Source of the DNA: Bacteroidota bacterium
Lineage (GTDB): Bacteria; Bacteroidota; Ignavibacteria; Ignavibacteriales; Ignavibacteriaceae
Direction: 5' to 3'
Length of the DNA: 64,000 nucleotides
Assembly: GCA_022564295.1 (NCBI GenBank)
Contig: JADFLR010000019.1
Span: 16,228-80,227, forward strand
Below the pieces are notes generated by a model that saw nothing but the letters and a program-made list of their open reading frames with translations, was not told where the DNA came from and made no database searches. Each line of letters starts with the position of its first letter. Positions within the stretch are counted from its first letter, which is position 1. The translations under genes and the position numbers were made by a program. Below are positions 27,201 through 37,981 of the stretch, piece after piece.

Positions 27201-27749
27201 ATGGAAATGGAATTTAAAGCTACAACAATATTAGGAACCGTACATAACGGTACTGCTGCTTTGGGCGGCGACGGACAAGTTACTCTGGGTAATACTGTTG
27301 TAAAGCATAATGCATCGAAGATAAGAAAATTAGCTGACGGTAAAGTTCTGTGTGGATTTGCGGGTGGTGCTGCAGATGCTTTTACATTAATGGAACGCTT
27401 TGAAGATAAACTTGAACAATACAAAGGTAATGTAAACCGTGCTGCCGTTGAACTTGCAAAGGATTGGAGAACCGATAAGTATCTTAGACGATTGGAAGCA
27501 ATGCTTGCAATAATTGCCGATGATACTGCTTTGGTAGTTTCCGGAAACGGAGATGTAATTGAGCCGGATGATAAAATAGTTGCAATAGGTTCGGGCGGAA
27601 TGTATGCTCTTGCTGCGGCAAAGATGCTAAAAAAACATAGTAGTCTATCTGCAAAAGAAATTGTAGAGGAAGCACTGCAAACAGCTTCCGATATTTGCAT
27701 TTACACAAACGATAAAATAAATGTAGAAGTTATTGATAAAGGAGAATGA
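27201..27749 (+). CDS. hslV: ATP-dependent protease proteolytic subunit HslV
   Basis: 182 aa. After a 7-residue propeptide, the N-terminal nucleophile is Thr8 ([11 protein letters not shown]); GGDGQVTLG and the [14 protein letters not shown] segment are family hallmarks. HslV forms a double hexameric ring that degrades proteins unfolded by HslU. AAGGAG lies 6 nt before ATG 27201. It is followed directly by hslU with overlapping or nearly overlapping codons. Confidence 0.95.
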   Translation: MEMEFKATTILGTVHNGTAALGGDGQVTLGNTVVKHNASKIRKLADGKVLCGFAGGAADAFTLMERFEDKLEQYKGNVNRAAVELAKDWRTDKYLRRLEAMLAIIADDTALVVSGNGDVIEPDDKIVAIGSGGMYALAAAKMLKKHSSLSAKEIVEEALQTASDICIYTNDKINVEVIDKGE

Positions 27750-27757
27750 GATTTAAA

Positions 27758-29173
27758 ATGGCTGATAAAACAATGTTAGAATTAACACCACAGAAAATTG
27801 TAAAAGAACTTGATAATTACATCATAGGGCAAACTGAAGCAAAGCGTGCTGTTGCAATTGCTTTAAGAAACCGGTGGAGAAGACAGCAGATTGAAGATAT
27901 TCTTCGCGAAGAGATTCTTCCAAATAATATTATTCTTATAGGACCAACCGGTGTCGGGAAAACTGAAATTTCAAGACGACTTGCGAAACTTGCAGGCGCC
28001 CCGTTTGTAAAGGTTGAAGCATCAAAATTTACAGAGGTTGGTTATGTAGGAAGAGATGTGGAATCAATGATACGCGATCTTACCGACTTTGCAGTTAATT
28101 TGGTTAAGGCGGAAAAAACCGAAGAGGTTCAGGTAAAGGCAGAAGAATTAGCCAATGAAAAAATACTTGATATTTTGATTCCGCCAGTTAGAAGACCCCA
28201 GCGTCCCATCCAGCAAACACAACCGCCAACGGTTGAACAACCGCAAATACAGTCGGAGCAGGATACAGTGTCTGAAGAATATCAAAACCAAAAAACCCGT
28301 GAGTGGATGAAAGTAAAGCTGATGAAAGGTGAAATGGATGATAAAACTATTGAGTTTGATTCTCAGGCACAACCATCAATCGGAATGCAGGTATTAGGAC
28401 CGATTGGGATGGATGATATGGGAATAAACATACAGGAAATTATGGGCAACCTAATGCCTAAGAAAAGAAAGAAAAGAAAAACTACCATTGCCGAAGCAAA
28501 AAAAATTATTGCCCAGGAAGAAGCACAAAAACTAATTGATATGGATGCTGTACACAGCGAAGCTATAAGGAGAGTGGAAAATTCCGGAATAGTATTTATT
28601 GATGAAATAGATAAAGTTGTCGGTGGGGGTGGGAAAGGACAGGGGCCCGATGTTTCGCGTGAAGGTGTTCAAAGAGATCTTCTTCCGATTGTTGAAGGAA
28701 CAAATGTAAATACAAAATATGGTGTGGTTAAAACCGATCACATTTTGTTTATTGCTTCAGGTGCGTTTCACGTTTCCAAACCGTCCGATTTGATTCCAGA
28801 ACTGCAAGGTCGTTTCCCAATACGTGTTGAACTTAACAGCTTAACCGAAGATGATTTTGTGCAGATTTTAACAACTCCGCAAAACGCATTGTTAAAACAA
28901 TATTGCGCTTTACTTGAAACCGAAGGTGTAAAACTTGATTTTTCCGATGAAGGAATTAAAGAGATTGCACGAATCGCTACACAGGTAAATGATCAGGTAG
29001 AAAACATAGGCGCACGAAGACTGCACACAATTTTAACAACTCTTCTTGATGAAATTCTTTTCGATGTTCCCGATAAAATTCCTTCGGAAACTGTTAAGAT
29101 AACGGCTGAGTTTGTAAAAGATAAACTCGACAAAATTGTTAAAGACAGAGACTTGAGTAAGTATATCCTTTAA
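27758..29173 (+). CDS. hslU: ATP-dependent protease ATPase subunit HslU
   Basis: 471 aa from ATG 27758. An alternative ATG at 27746 overlaps the hslV stop, but only 1 nt separates it from the GGAG at 27741-27744; either is possible. GPTGVGKTE is Walker [15 protein letters not shown] is the HslU pore-region signature, and [11 protein letters not shown] is Walker B. A Gln/Pro-rich intermediate (I) domain lies between, and the end DLSKYIL matches the tail that docks into HslV. It unfolds substrates for HslV. Confidence 0.95.
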   Translation: MADKTMLELTPQKIVKELDNYIIGQTEAKRAVAIALRNRWRRQQIEDILREEILPNNIILIGPTGVGKTEISRRLAKLAGAPFVKVEASKFTEVGYVGRDVESMIRDLTDFAVNLVKAEKTEEVQVKAEELANEKILDILIPPVRRPQRPIQQTQPPTVEQPQIQSEQDTVSEEYQNQKTREWMKVKLMKGEMDDKTIEFDSQAQPSIGMQVLGPIGMDDMGINIQEIMGNLMPKKRKKRKTTIAEAKKIIAQEEAQKLIDMDAVHSEAIRRVENSGIVFIDEIDKVVGGGGKGQGPDVSREGVQRDLLPIVEGTNVNTKYGVVKTDHILFIASGAFHVSKPSDLIPELQGRFPIRVELNSLTEDDFVQILTTPQNALLKQYCALLETEGVKLDFSDEGIKEIARIATQVNDQVENIGARRLHTILTTLLDEILFDVPDKIPSETVKITAEFVKDKLDKIVKDRDLSKYIL

Positions 29174-29404
29174 TTTTTTTTCTTTTTAATGGAGAAATAC
29201 GGAATTTGTTGTTCTGTGTCTCTTCCATTATTATTTTTTCAAACCCAAAATAGTCAATTCAGGAACTGCAATACATAAACTTCTAATAATTTGTGGAATG
29301 ATGTTTTTCCCATAAACAAATTTCACTTTTGCTCCTTCTTATTTTCATTATTCTAAATTCCTATATTTAGTTACTTAATCCGTAATAATATTAATGTTGA
29401 TGAA

Positions 29405-31840
29405 TTGACTGAGAAAAAACAACTCTACATAAAAGTAATTTTCGTAATTCTTGTAACTATTATTTTACTTTCATTTAAGGGATTTACAGAAAGTACAGAT
29501 AGATATTTCGAAGATATTTATTCTGTAATTGCCGGTGAGAGATCTCCTGATTCTAACATTGTAATAATTCATATATCAAAATCTGATCTTGATAGAATTG
29601 GACCCTGGCCAATAAAGCGTAGTTACTATGCATTGTTAATAAAAAATCTCAATAAACAGAACGTAAGTAAAATTGGATTAGAGATCTTTCTGAGTTCCCG
29701 GCTGATAACTCAAACACTTTATGATAAACTACTAAAAAACGAAATTGAAAAATCCGGCAGGGTTGTGTTGAGTTCATTAGCCGGTAATGTTATTGAATCG
29801 AACGGAAAATTTTATACAGATTCGTTAAGTTATCCAAGCCCCAAACTTCTCAATCAAAGTTTTTTAACTGGTCATCTGAATTATCTGAGAGAAAACGGAA
29901 TTGCCATTCCTCTTGTGATTGACAACCGCGGTGATTTTGAAAAAGCGTTTTCATACCAGTTATTGGGAAAGAATAGTGAAGAAAAATCAACACTGTTAAA
30001 CTTCAGGTCTTCCTGGAAGAAATTTAATAATTATAGTTTACTCCGGTATTTCGAACTTGTTCAAAACAATAGTGGCGAGTTAAAATATTTAAAAGATAAA
30101 ATTGTACTTATCGGAATCAGCGATCCACAGATTGCATCGACCATAAAAACTATTTTTGATGAACAGCTTCCCGGTGTAGCGCTGCATGCATTTGCACTTG
30201 ACAATCTATTGAATTTGCGTTGGCTAAAAACGGATATTTATTTTATATCAACCATTCTGTTCTTAATAATTCTTATAGGTTTCATTTTCATCCAGCCAAA
30301 ATTAAAAGCAAAGCAGGTATATAGTTTCCTTTTCATTTTTGGGATGTTCCTCATAATTACTTTTATTCTCTTTATTGCATTCAATTATAGAACCGGTTTG
30401 TCATTTTTTATTATCCCGTTCTTTTTTGTTTTAATGGCAGAAACAGTCTTCTTCATTTTAGAAAAGAAAAATCTGCTGCGAGGTGCTTTGGATGAAAGTG
30501 AAGTGTTGAAACGTCTTCTCGAAACAAAGCAATCTGAACTATGGCGGCTTCAAAAAGAATTGAATATTGTTGAAGGAAGCGGCTCAGCAGGATTAATTGA
30601 AAAGATAAAAACTTTAAAATCGGATATAGAAAAGCTGCGCGAAAACGAAGAGGATAAAACACAAGCTGAAATACCTTCTGAAAACAATGTTAAGAATTTT
30701 CATGGGATTGTTTATCGTTCAAAAGCAATTGATAAAGTAGTTGAAATTATTAAAAGAGCTGCTCCGGAGAACGCTACAGTTTTAATAACAGGCGAAAGTG
30801 GAACGGGAAAAGAGCTGGTAGCAAGAGCAATTCATTCTTTGAGTAATAGAAGAGATAATAATTTTGTTGCTGTAAACTGCACTGCAATAACAGAATCCTT
30901 GCTGGAAAGTGAGTTGTTCGGGCATGTGAAAGGAGCATTTACTGGGGCATCCAACGATAAGATAGGAAAATTTGAAGCTGCGGATAAAGGAACAATATTT
31001 TTAGATGAGATAGGCGAAACATTGGTGAATTTTCAGGTTAAGCTTTTACGTGTTTTACAATCTGGTGAGATTGAAAAGGTTGGTTCGGCAGATCAGTTTT
31101 ATGTTGATGTGCGTGTTGTAGCAGCAACAAATAAGGATTTGGAATATGAAGTAAATAAGAAAAATTTCCGTGAAGATCTTTATTACAGATTAAATGTAAT
31201 ACAAATTAAATTGCCGCCGCTGCGCGAGAGAAAAGAAGACATCGAAATTCTTGCAGCTCACCTTCTAACGGAAGAAGCAGCCGACATGAGTTTCTCTAAA
31301 GCTGTAACAAAAGCATTGATGGATTATGAATGGAAAGGTAACATCAGGGAATTGCAATCGGTGGTTAAAAGCGGTGCTATATTTGCAAAATCGGAAGGAA
31401 GAAAAATGCTTCAGATTTCCGATCTTCCAAAAGAAATTGTAAAAGACAGTAAATTTGATTTTGAAGAGCTTGTTTTACAATCATTACGGGATAAAAAATT
31501 CTCGCACTCATCAATTTCGGAAACGGCAAAAGAGTTGGGTAATGTTAACCGCACAATGGTAGCTGAGAATTTCCGCGGTATTGTATTTCGCACTTTATGT
31601 GAAAATAATTTTGATATTGAGTTGAGCGTTGACACAATAGCAGGAATTATTGACCAGGAAGTTCGAGAAAAAGTAAAAGGCAAAATTGACATTTTTATTA
31701 ATAATATTGAAAATGATATTGTCAAAACAGGAGACGGTAATTTTGAGGAAGTGAGATCAAAATTTTTATCTAAGTATAAAAACCTGCCGGTTAAATTTCA
31801 TCCGTACCTTGATGAAATAATAAAATGGAAAATCAAATAG
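29405..31840 (+). CDS. CHASE2 sensor fused to sigma-54 AAA+ activator
   Basis: 811 aa starting at TTG 29405; no in-frame ATG is near. Residues ~8-28 form the first membrane helix, then a periplasmic CHASE2 domain ([20 protein letters not shown]) and three further helices (~275-355). After a coiled coil the AAA+ domain has GESGTGKE near 463, GAFTGA near 511 (sigma-54 contact loop), and [16 protein letters not shown] with the arginine fingers. A Fis-like HTH ([18 protein letters not shown]) is followed by ~95 unusual extra residues. It is a one-protein membrane sensor and activator of sigma-54 promoters, with rpoN close by. The signal is unknown. Confidence 0.9.
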   Translation: MTEKKQLYIKVIFVILVTIILLSFKGFTESTDRYFEDIYSVIAGERSPDSNIVIIHISKSDLDRIGPWPIKRSYYALLIKNLNKQNVSKIGLEIFLSSRLITQTLYDKLLKNEIEKSGRVVLSSLAGNVIESNGKFYTDSLSYPSPKLLNQSFLTGHLNYLRENGIAIPLVIDNRGDFEKAFSYQLLGKNSEEKSTLLNFRSSWKKFNNYSLLRYFELVQNNSGELKYLKDKIVLIGISDPQIASTIKTIFDEQLPGVALHAFALDNLLNLRWLKTDIYFISTILFLIILIGFIFIQPKLKAKQVYSFLFIFGMFLIITFILFIAFNYRTGLSFFIIPFFFVLMAETVFFILEKKNLLRGALDESEVLKRLLETKQSELWRLQKELNIVEGSGSAGLIEKIKTLKSDIEKLRENEEDKTQAEIPSENNVKNFHGIVYRSKAIDKVVEIIKRAAPENATVLITGESGTGKELVARAIHSLSNRRDNNFVAVNCTAITESLLESELFGHVKGAFTGASNDKIGKFEAADKGTIFLDEIGETLVNFQVKLLRVLQSGEIEKVGSADQFYVDVRVVAATNKDLEYEVNKKNFREDLYYRLNVIQIKLPPLRERKEDIEILAAHLLTEEAADMSFSKAVTKALMDYEWKGNIRELQSVVKSGAIFAKSEGRKMLQISDLPKEIVKDSKFDFEELVLQSLRDKKFSHSSISETAKELGNVNRTMVAENFRGIVFRTLCENNFDIELSVDTIAGIIDQEVREKVKGKIDIFINNIENDIVKTGDGNFEEVRSKFLSKYKNLPVKFHPYLDEIIKWKIK

Positions 31841-31910
31841 GTTTTTCCGATAACCTTTTCATATCTTTTTTCGTCTTTTAAATATTAACAATAATATTTT
31901 GGGTTGAAAT

Positions 31911-32806
31911 ATGAAATCAAAACTACTTTTTATAACAGCGTTTCTAAATTCATTGTTATTTTTTCTGTAACCCTGTTTGCGCAGGATTCAACTGAAACGG
32001 AAAAAGATAAATGGGAATGGAGTTGGGAAATTGATGAGGTTGAGCAATGGCTTTATTTTGGAAAAAAGATGCCAACGATTTCACTTCTTTATGGAATTAC
32101 AGATGTTAGCGATGAAAGCATATCGGACCCTCTTTCTGATGCGAACTTATTAGAACTGCAATTAGGGCATACTAAACGAAAGACAAGCAGGTATGCTGAG
32201 AATATTTTAAAATTCAATTTCAAGTATCTGTTTTTAAGTTACATATCCAGCGAATTAACTGGCGGCTCTGAAAATCAGAATGAGTTAAATTTTAGGAACT
32301 GGCGTTTTGGTTTTGCCGGTTCAAACGGATATGGTTATAAACTTGGCAAAGCAGCCATCATACTTTACTCTTCATATTCTTACGACTGGACTAAAGTTGA
32401 CTTTACAGATACTGCAGACAATGAGTCAGACCAAATAACTTTGGATCGGTTTGAAGACGGAATACGCTTTGGAACAAGTAACGCCGGTGGAATAAAAATT
32501 GTAGCAACGTCTTTAATTTCTCTGGATGTAAATTATCAAAGGTCAATTGTATTCGAAAGGCACTTATTTTGGAAATGGGCAGGCAGTGCAGTAATCGAAG
32601 CATTAGCGAACGGACTCCTTGATGCCTTTATTAAAGAAATATTTAAATCTTCCCATCAAGCAGGTCCAATCGTAAACTTCCTTTTAAAGAACGCACTGGC
32701 TTATGGTATTTATGAACTAAGGCAGGGAGAAATGAACTGGCCGTTCTCAAGCACTCCGCCGCTTTCATTTGATAGCTTTAGGTTTGGGGTGGCTTTTACG
32801 TTTTAA
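31911..32806 (+). pseudogene. Putative outer-membrane beta-barrel protein with frameshifted signal peptide
   Basis: A good signal peptide starts at ATG 31911 (MKSKLLFITAFLNSLLFF) but ends at a TAA. The main frame, whose nominal TTG start is at 31904, continues FAQDSTETEKDKW to give about 270 residues of aromatic, amphipathic strands with a terminal FRFGVAFTF typical of an outer-membrane barrel. Removing 1 nt in the T6 run 31959-31964 joins the two. Either a real frameshift, phase variation or a sequence error. Family not recognised. Confidence 0.55.
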
Positions 32807-33264
32807 GGTGTAACTATTTGGGAGGAAAGCCATTACAAATTGTTGATAAATCAATCGAATTATATTGGGCACCAAATTCGAAAACTCTTTCCTATATCTA
32901 TGATCCTTAATGGCTTGAAGCTCTGAAAAAATTGTTTATCGCTTGTTACTTTTTTTCTTTCCATTTTTAATCCAAAAAATGTGTTTTTTTATTTAAATAC
33001 TTGAGGTTGTACAATCATCATTTTTATTACAACATTGTGAGTGATAATATTAAATTAAAAGGGTCTTCCATTCTATTATTTGTCATAACAATTTTCAGAG
33101 TAAGTAAAGACAAATGAATATTTACATAACATCTGTGATTATATGGCTTGAATATTTTTCTAAAAAAAATTTTGAAATTAAAATATTTACTATATTATAT
33201 ATCATAATTTAATTTATGATATATCACTCAAATTAAATAATTCATTCATGTAACAGGAGGCGTA
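32807..33264. other. Intergenic region with TolB-like remnant and a palindrome
   Basis: Positions 32818-32910 read LGGKPLQIVDKSIELYWAPN then SKTLSYIYD before a stop, resembling one blade of a TolB/PD40 propeller without start or remainder. AT-rich sequence follows, with a perfect inverted repeat at 33197-33224. No intact gene. Confidence 0.4.
33197..33224. promoter_or_regulatory. Perfect 11-bp inverted repeat upstream of the 91-aa gene
   Basis: atatatcataa, a 6-nt spacer, then ttatgatatat, ending 40 bp upstream of ATG 33265. The position suits an operator, but its AT-richness makes chance possible; no regulator gene is adjacent. Confidence 0.35.
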
Positions 33265-33540
33265 ATGGAAACTGCCGAATTGCAAAACCAGGGACCCGCA
33301 TATCAACCAATAACTATCGGGGAATGGCTAATCACATTTATCATCACTTCTATCCCGCTTGTTGGATTTATCATGCTCTTTGTTTGGGCTTTTGGAGACG
33401 GAGCACATCCAAGCAAAAAAACCTGGGCACAGGCATATTTAATAATGATGGTAATTGTAATTGTGCTTATGATTATCTTTTTCGGTGTAATTGCTAGTAT
33501 ATTAGGAAGTTTTGTAGGCGAATTTCAGCAATCGGTTTAA
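33265..33540 (+). CDS. Small membrane protein, two helices
   Basis: 91 aa. AGGAGG ends 6 nt before ATG 33265. Helices span about residues 22-44 (WLITFIITSIPLVGFIMLFVW) and 58-80. The pattern IPLVGFIMLFVWAFGDGAHP with KKTWAQA is common among small unnamed membrane proteins. Function unknown. The next gene is MscS, 117 bp away. Confidence 0.7.
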   Translation: METAELQNQGPAYQPITIGEWLITFIITSIPLVGFIMLFVWAFGDGAHPSKKTWAQAYLIMMVIVIVLMIIFFGVIASILGSFVGEFQQSV

Positions 33541-33657
33541 CTGTACTTTAATTTTTACTTCATCTTATAACTTTTTTAAGGAACATCCGGAAGTGGGGAG
33601 TATTATATTGTTTTTGTATAAAAATATTAATTTATCATATTATGATTAGGAAGAACT

Positions 33658-34413
33658 ATGGAAGAAACTATTAAAGAGCTGCAGTCGCTTGTGGCAGCTT
33701 ACGGATTAAAAGTGTTTGGTGCAATTGCAACGCTTGTTATTGGTGTATTGATTGCCAAATGGCTGGCAAAAATAGCCGGCAAAGTGCTTGATAAACGTAA
33801 CGTTGATCCTACACTTACTAAATTTGCAACCGGTATTGTTAAAATCGGGCTGACTACTTTTGTTATTATATCAGCTATAAGTCAGATTGGAATAGAAACC
33901 ACATCATTTATAGCTGTTATTGGCGCTGCAGGTTTGGCAATTGGTTTTGCTCTGCAAGGATCACTTTCAAACTTTGCGTCGGGCGTGATGTTAATAATAT
34001 TTAAACCAATTAAAGTCGGAGACTACATAGAAGGCGGCGGAGCTGCCGGTTCAGTTGAATCAATCGGCATATTTGTTACAACTCTTGTAACACCCGATAA
34101 TAAAGTTGTCTATATTCCTAACTCAACTTTGATGGGTAGTAATATTGTTAATTATTCTGTAAAAGATACTCGCCGTGTTGATATGGTTTTTAGTATTGGT
34201 AACGGTGATGATATTGATAAGGCGAAAAATGTTATTAAATCAGTTTTTGATAATGATTCACGCATTCTTAAAGATCCTACACCACAAATTGTAGTTTCAG
34301 AGCTGTCTGGCAGCAGTGTGAAATTTATTGTTCGCCCCTGGGTAAACAGAGCTGATTACTGGGGAGTTTACTTCGATGTAACAGAGCAGATCAAAAAGAA
34401 ATTGGATAAATAG
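33658..34413 (+). CDS. Small-conductance mechanosensitive channel (MscS family)
   Basis: 251 aa, near the usual 280 aa. Three helices in the first ~120 residues include the pore helix, GAAGLAIGFALQGSLSNFAS (TM3), with the Gly/Ala packing that gates MscS. A soluble cytoplasmic vestibule follows (VGDYIEGGGAAGSVESIGIF, IPNSTLMGSNIVNYS). It releases solutes during hypo-osmotic shock. ATG 33658 is preceded by gattaggaag. Confidence 0.9.
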   Translation: MEETIKELQSLVAAYGLKVFGAIATLVIGVLIAKWLAKIAGKVLDKRNVDPTLTKFATGIVKIGLTTFVIISAISQIGIETTSFIAVIGAAGLAIGFALQGSLSNFASGVMLIIFKPIKVGDYIEGGGAAGSVESIGIFVTTLVTPDNKVVYIPNSTLMGSNIVNYSVKDTRRVDMVFSIGNGDDIDKAKNVIKSVFDNDSRILKDPTPQIVVSELSGSSVKFIVRPWVNRADYWGVYFDVTEQIKKKLDK

Positions 34414-34471
34414 AATATTTCAATCCCATTCCCTCAAAGAGATATTCGTATGTTTCAAAATCATTAATTAA

Positions 34472-34705
34472 TTAATAGATATTTTTAAGGAAAATCGTCA
34501 TCCTTACTCAGCAACTCTTTTAATTTATTGTGAAGACAAACGCTTAATAATCGCTTCTGTTACCGATTTTGTTCACGAACACGAAGGCAACATTATCTAT
34601 TTGGATCAATATGTTGATGCTGAAGAAAATGTATTTTATATGTTAATTGAATGGGATCTTGAAAATTTCGTTATCTCAACTGATAAAATAGATACTCTTT
34701 TTTAA
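34472..34705 (+). pseudogene. Remnant of formyltetrahydrofolate deformylase (PurU), N-terminal ACT part
   Basis: A stop-bounded frame without ATG reads SATLLIYCEDKRLIIASVTD, then HEGNIIYLDQYVDAEENVFY and MLIEWDLENF, the ACT-domain start of PurU, then ends at TAA 34703. The formyl-hydrolase domain is absent. It is probably a degraded copy and accounts for much of the 480-bp gap 34414-34892. Confidence 0.65.
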
Positions 34706-34892
34706 AGAAGGAATTGCAAAAAAGTTTAAGATGAAAACCATGGTATATAATAACCGAACTATCATGTTTAATTAGGCATTTTACCGTTTATAAAATATTT
34801 TTTGCCATTCACTTATATTTAGGATAAATTTCAATAATTCATTTCAACTGAATTAAAAATTCAAAACAAACAAAACTAATGGAGGTAAGAGG

Positions 34893-36275
34893 ATGATAAA
34901 AAATCTAAAACTCTTTTTATTAACCACAATTATTCTGTTAGCCGGGATAAATACTTTTGGACAAAAGTATGGAATCAGTAATAAAACTCTGGATAACGGA
35001 CTTGACGTAATTGTGATTGAAAATCATTCAGTGCCATTGGTAACTGTAGAAATCAATGTTAAAAACGGGTCATACACTGAATCACCCGAGTATGACGGTC
35101 TTTCCCATCTGTACGAGCATATGTTCTTCAAAGCGAATGGAAAAATTCCGAACCAGGAAGCATATATGGAAAGACTACGTGAACTCGGTGCAACTTTTAA
35201 CGGAACAACAAGCGAAGAAAGAGTTAACTACTTTATTACTGCCCCGATAGACAGTTTGGAAGAGGCGGTTCAGTTTATGTATGATGCGATTACATCTCCG
35301 CTGTTTTTAGAGGAGGAACTGATAAACGAAAGACCGATAGTAACAGGTGAGTACGACAGGAATGAAGCAAATCCTTTCTTTCATCTTAATCAGGCAGTTA
35401 GCAAAAAAGTCTGGTGGAAATATTTCAGTCGTAAAAATGTAATTGGCGATAGAGATGTAATTCTATCCACCCCACCTGAAAAGATGCTAACCATTCAAAA
35501 AAGATTTTACATTCCTAACAATTCTGCACTAATTCTTGCTGGTGATATAACACCAGAAGAAGGATTTGCACTGGCGGAAAAAATATTTTCTAATTGGGAA
35601 AGAGGAGAAGACCCGTTTGAAAAATATGAAGTCCCTGAGCATCCTCCAATTCCTATGAATGAAGTTGTTGTGGTTGAACAGCCGGTAAATGCAGTTACAA
35701 TGATGTTTCAGTGGCACGGTCCAAGTGTTGGTAAAGATCCTAAATCAACTTATGCTGCCGATGTTTTGTCATTTATTCTCGGTCAACAAACATCAAAATT
35801 TTATAAGAATTTGGTTGAGAGCGGATTGGCTTTGAGTGTAAGTTTTAGCTATTATACTTTAAATCATACAGGACCAATAACCCTGTTTGCACAAACTACC
35901 CCCGACAATTTTGATGCATGCCAGAAAGCAATATTTGAAGAGCTTGAAAGAATGAGTGATCCGGATTACTTTACGGATGAGCAGCTTGAAAATGCAAAAA
36001 CAATTTTAACTATCAATGAGCAATACTCCAGGGAAAGAGCAACGCAGTTTTCTCATACTGTAGGTTTCTGGTGGGCTGTTGCAGGATTGGATTATTATAT
36101 GAATTACATCGATAATCTGAACAAGGCAACAAGAGATGATATAGCTTTTTATTTGAACAATTATGTAAACGAAAAACCTTATGTTCTCGGCGTATTAACT
36201 TCGCCGGAAAATGCAGAAAAAATTGATCTCATTCTGAACATAAAGGAAGGAGAGTTGGAAGATGAAAGCAATTAA
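34893..36275 (+). CDS. Zinc metallopeptidase, M16 family, active subunit
   Basis: 460 aa, signal peptide (LFLLTTIILLAGINTFGQ). H72-L-Y-E75-H76 is the inverted HxxEH zinc motif, with a downstream Glu in the ELINERPIVTGEYDR block. The second half is the M16 C-domain. GGAGGTAAGAGG precedes ATG 34893. The following gene overlaps by 14 nt and lacks the motif, so the two resemble heterodimeric M16B pairs, one catalytic and one non-catalytic. Periplasmic or surface peptide degradation is likely. Confidence 0.9.
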   Translation: MIKNLKLFLLTTIILLAGINTFGQKYGISNKTLDNGLDVIVIENHSVPLVTVEINVKNGSYTESPEYDGLSHLYEHMFFKANGKIPNQEAYMERLRELGATFNGTTSEERVNYFITAPIDSLEEAVQFMYDAITSPLFLEEELINERPIVTGEYDRNEANPFFHLNQAVSKKVWWKYFSRKNVIGDRDVILSTPPEKMLTIQKRFYIPNNSALILAGDITPEEGFALAEKIFSNWERGEDPFEKYEVPEHPPIPMNEVVVVEQPVNAVTMMFQWHGPSVGKDPKSTYAADVLSFILGQQTSKFYKNLVESGLALSVSFSYYTLNHTGPITLFAQTTPDNFDACQKAIFEELERMSDPDYFTDEQLENAKTILTINEQYSRERATQFSHTVGFWWAVAGLDYYMNYIDNLNKATRDDIAFYLNNYVNEKPYVLGVLTSPENAEKIDLILNIKEGELEDESN

Positions 36276-37560
36276 CAAAACTTTTGTAGTATTTGTATTG
36301 GTGCTTCTTGCAGGCACTAATGTTTTCTCACAGGATGTTCAATCATTTGATCCGAATGGTTTAAAAGTGATCTTTAAACAGAACACTGCAAATGATATTC
36401 TTTCGGTGAATATGTATTTCAAAGGTGGTGTGGTAAATCTGAATGAAGATCAGGCGGGATTGGAAGCATTAACATTATTAGTTGCACAGAAGGCAACAAA
36501 AAATTATCCCAAAGATAAGTTGAATGCAACGCTGGAAAGAATGAACACACAGATTAACTCTAATGCGAGTCTCGATTACTCCAGATTAAGTATGATCTGT
36601 GTAAAACAAAACTTTGATGCATCTTGGAATATTTTTGTTGATATGTTGTTGAATCCATCATTTTCAGAGGAGGATTTAAATCTTGAAAGAGATAGACTTA
36701 TTTCTTCTATAAAACAGGTGAATGATAACCCCGATGCATATTTACGAAAGGTAGTAATCAATGAATTTTACGTCGATCATCCATATTCAGTTCCGGTGAA
36801 CGGAACGGAGGAGACTTTGAATTCGTTCACTACTCATGACTTGAAAGATTTTATGAGCGGCAGATTACAAACATCAGAGATACTTCTTGTGGTAGTTGGA
36901 AATACAACTATGGCTGACTTACAGCAAAAGGTAAAAGATGCATTTGGAAACCTTCCAGTTGGCAGCTATACTAAAATTTCTATACAGGAAGTAAATCATG
37001 CGGAGCCGTCTATAAAAATCATCCATCGTGAACTGCCCACCAATTATATCCAGGGTTCATATTCTGCACCGCAGCGCGGTACAACGGAAGGTTATACGAT
37101 GCTCATCGCTAATTCAATTTTAAGAGATCGTGTTTGGGAAGAGGTAAGAACAAAAAGGAGCCTCTCGTATGCACCGTCAACACGTTATGTAAATAATTTT
37201 TCCAACTACGGTGCTATTTATGTAACAGCTGTTGATCCTGATACAACAATTAAGGTAATGATAAACGAACTTGAACGATTAAAAAATGAACTGATTTCCG
37301 ACAAGGAGTTATCAAACAAAATAAGGTAGTTCATTACGTTTTACTATATGGGCAACGAAACAAACCAGGCGCAGGCAAATGCTTTAGCGTTTTATGAATT
37401 GGCCGGAATAGGATACAATGAAGTTAGTGAGTTTTTGACACATGTAAACAAAGTAACTCCAAAGGATATTCAGGATGTTGCACAGAAATATATTAAGAAC
37501 TTACAATTTGTATTGATTGGTAATCCGGAGTCTTTAGAGATTGCAAGTTTTATGTATTGA
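36262..37560 (+). pseudogene. M16-family partner subunit interrupted by in-frame TAG
   Basis: The first part (36262-37329, 355 aa) has a signal peptide and M16 fold but no HxxEH (the site reads AGLEALTLLVAQ), as in non-catalytic partner subunits. A TAG at 37327-37329 follows KELSNKIR. The same frame then continues FITFYYMGNETNQAQANALA to DVAQKYIKNLQFVLIGNP and ends at 37560, giving the missing M16 C-terminus. In relatives this position is commonly Gln, so CAG to TAG is the simplest cause. Readthrough or suppression, or sequence error, are alternatives. It overlaps the active peptidase gene by 14 nt. Confidence 0.8.
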
Positions 37561-37637
37561 TTTGCTAATATAGGTTATTTAGATATGCCAGGTTTTTGAA
37601 ATCTGGTATATCTTAAAATTAGAATAATTTTTAACAT

Positions 37638-37796
37638 TTATTTGTAATCAGAATAGATTTCACTTGCCTTGTATGAACCAACCTTTTCAATCTCAGTGGT
37701 TAAAGCAACAGTAATTACAGCTTTGGATATTTTCTTGTTATGGAGATCAACAAGTTTTTCATACAACTGTCTTATATCATATCGCGGACTTTCCAT
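37638..37796 (-). pseudogene. Possible gene remnant, 52 codons
   Basis: The minus strand reads MESPRYDIRQLYEKLVDLHN, then KAVITVALTTEIEKVGSYKA to TAA. The same frame upstream gives LLEQLLEMVEDNITIF before a TAG and then EGLGIEI, so a longer gene seems to have decayed. Family not recognised. The 420-bp gap 37561-37981 holds nothing else. Confidence 0.3.
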
Positions 37797-37981
37797 AATC
37801 TCAATGCCTAATCCTTCCTAAAATATCGTAATGTTATCCTCAACCATTTCCAGCAGTTGTTCCAGCAGCTATACTTTCTGTACATTTACCGACTAATCTC
37901 CTCAACTCACCGATTAACTCTTTCATCAATTAATATTATTGGTTATGTTTCGACAGAAATTAATGGAAACGAGGAACATCA

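Noticed and set aside
27188..27708. Minus-strand frames over hslV
   Set aside because: Shadows of a clearly conserved gene, with biased residue content.
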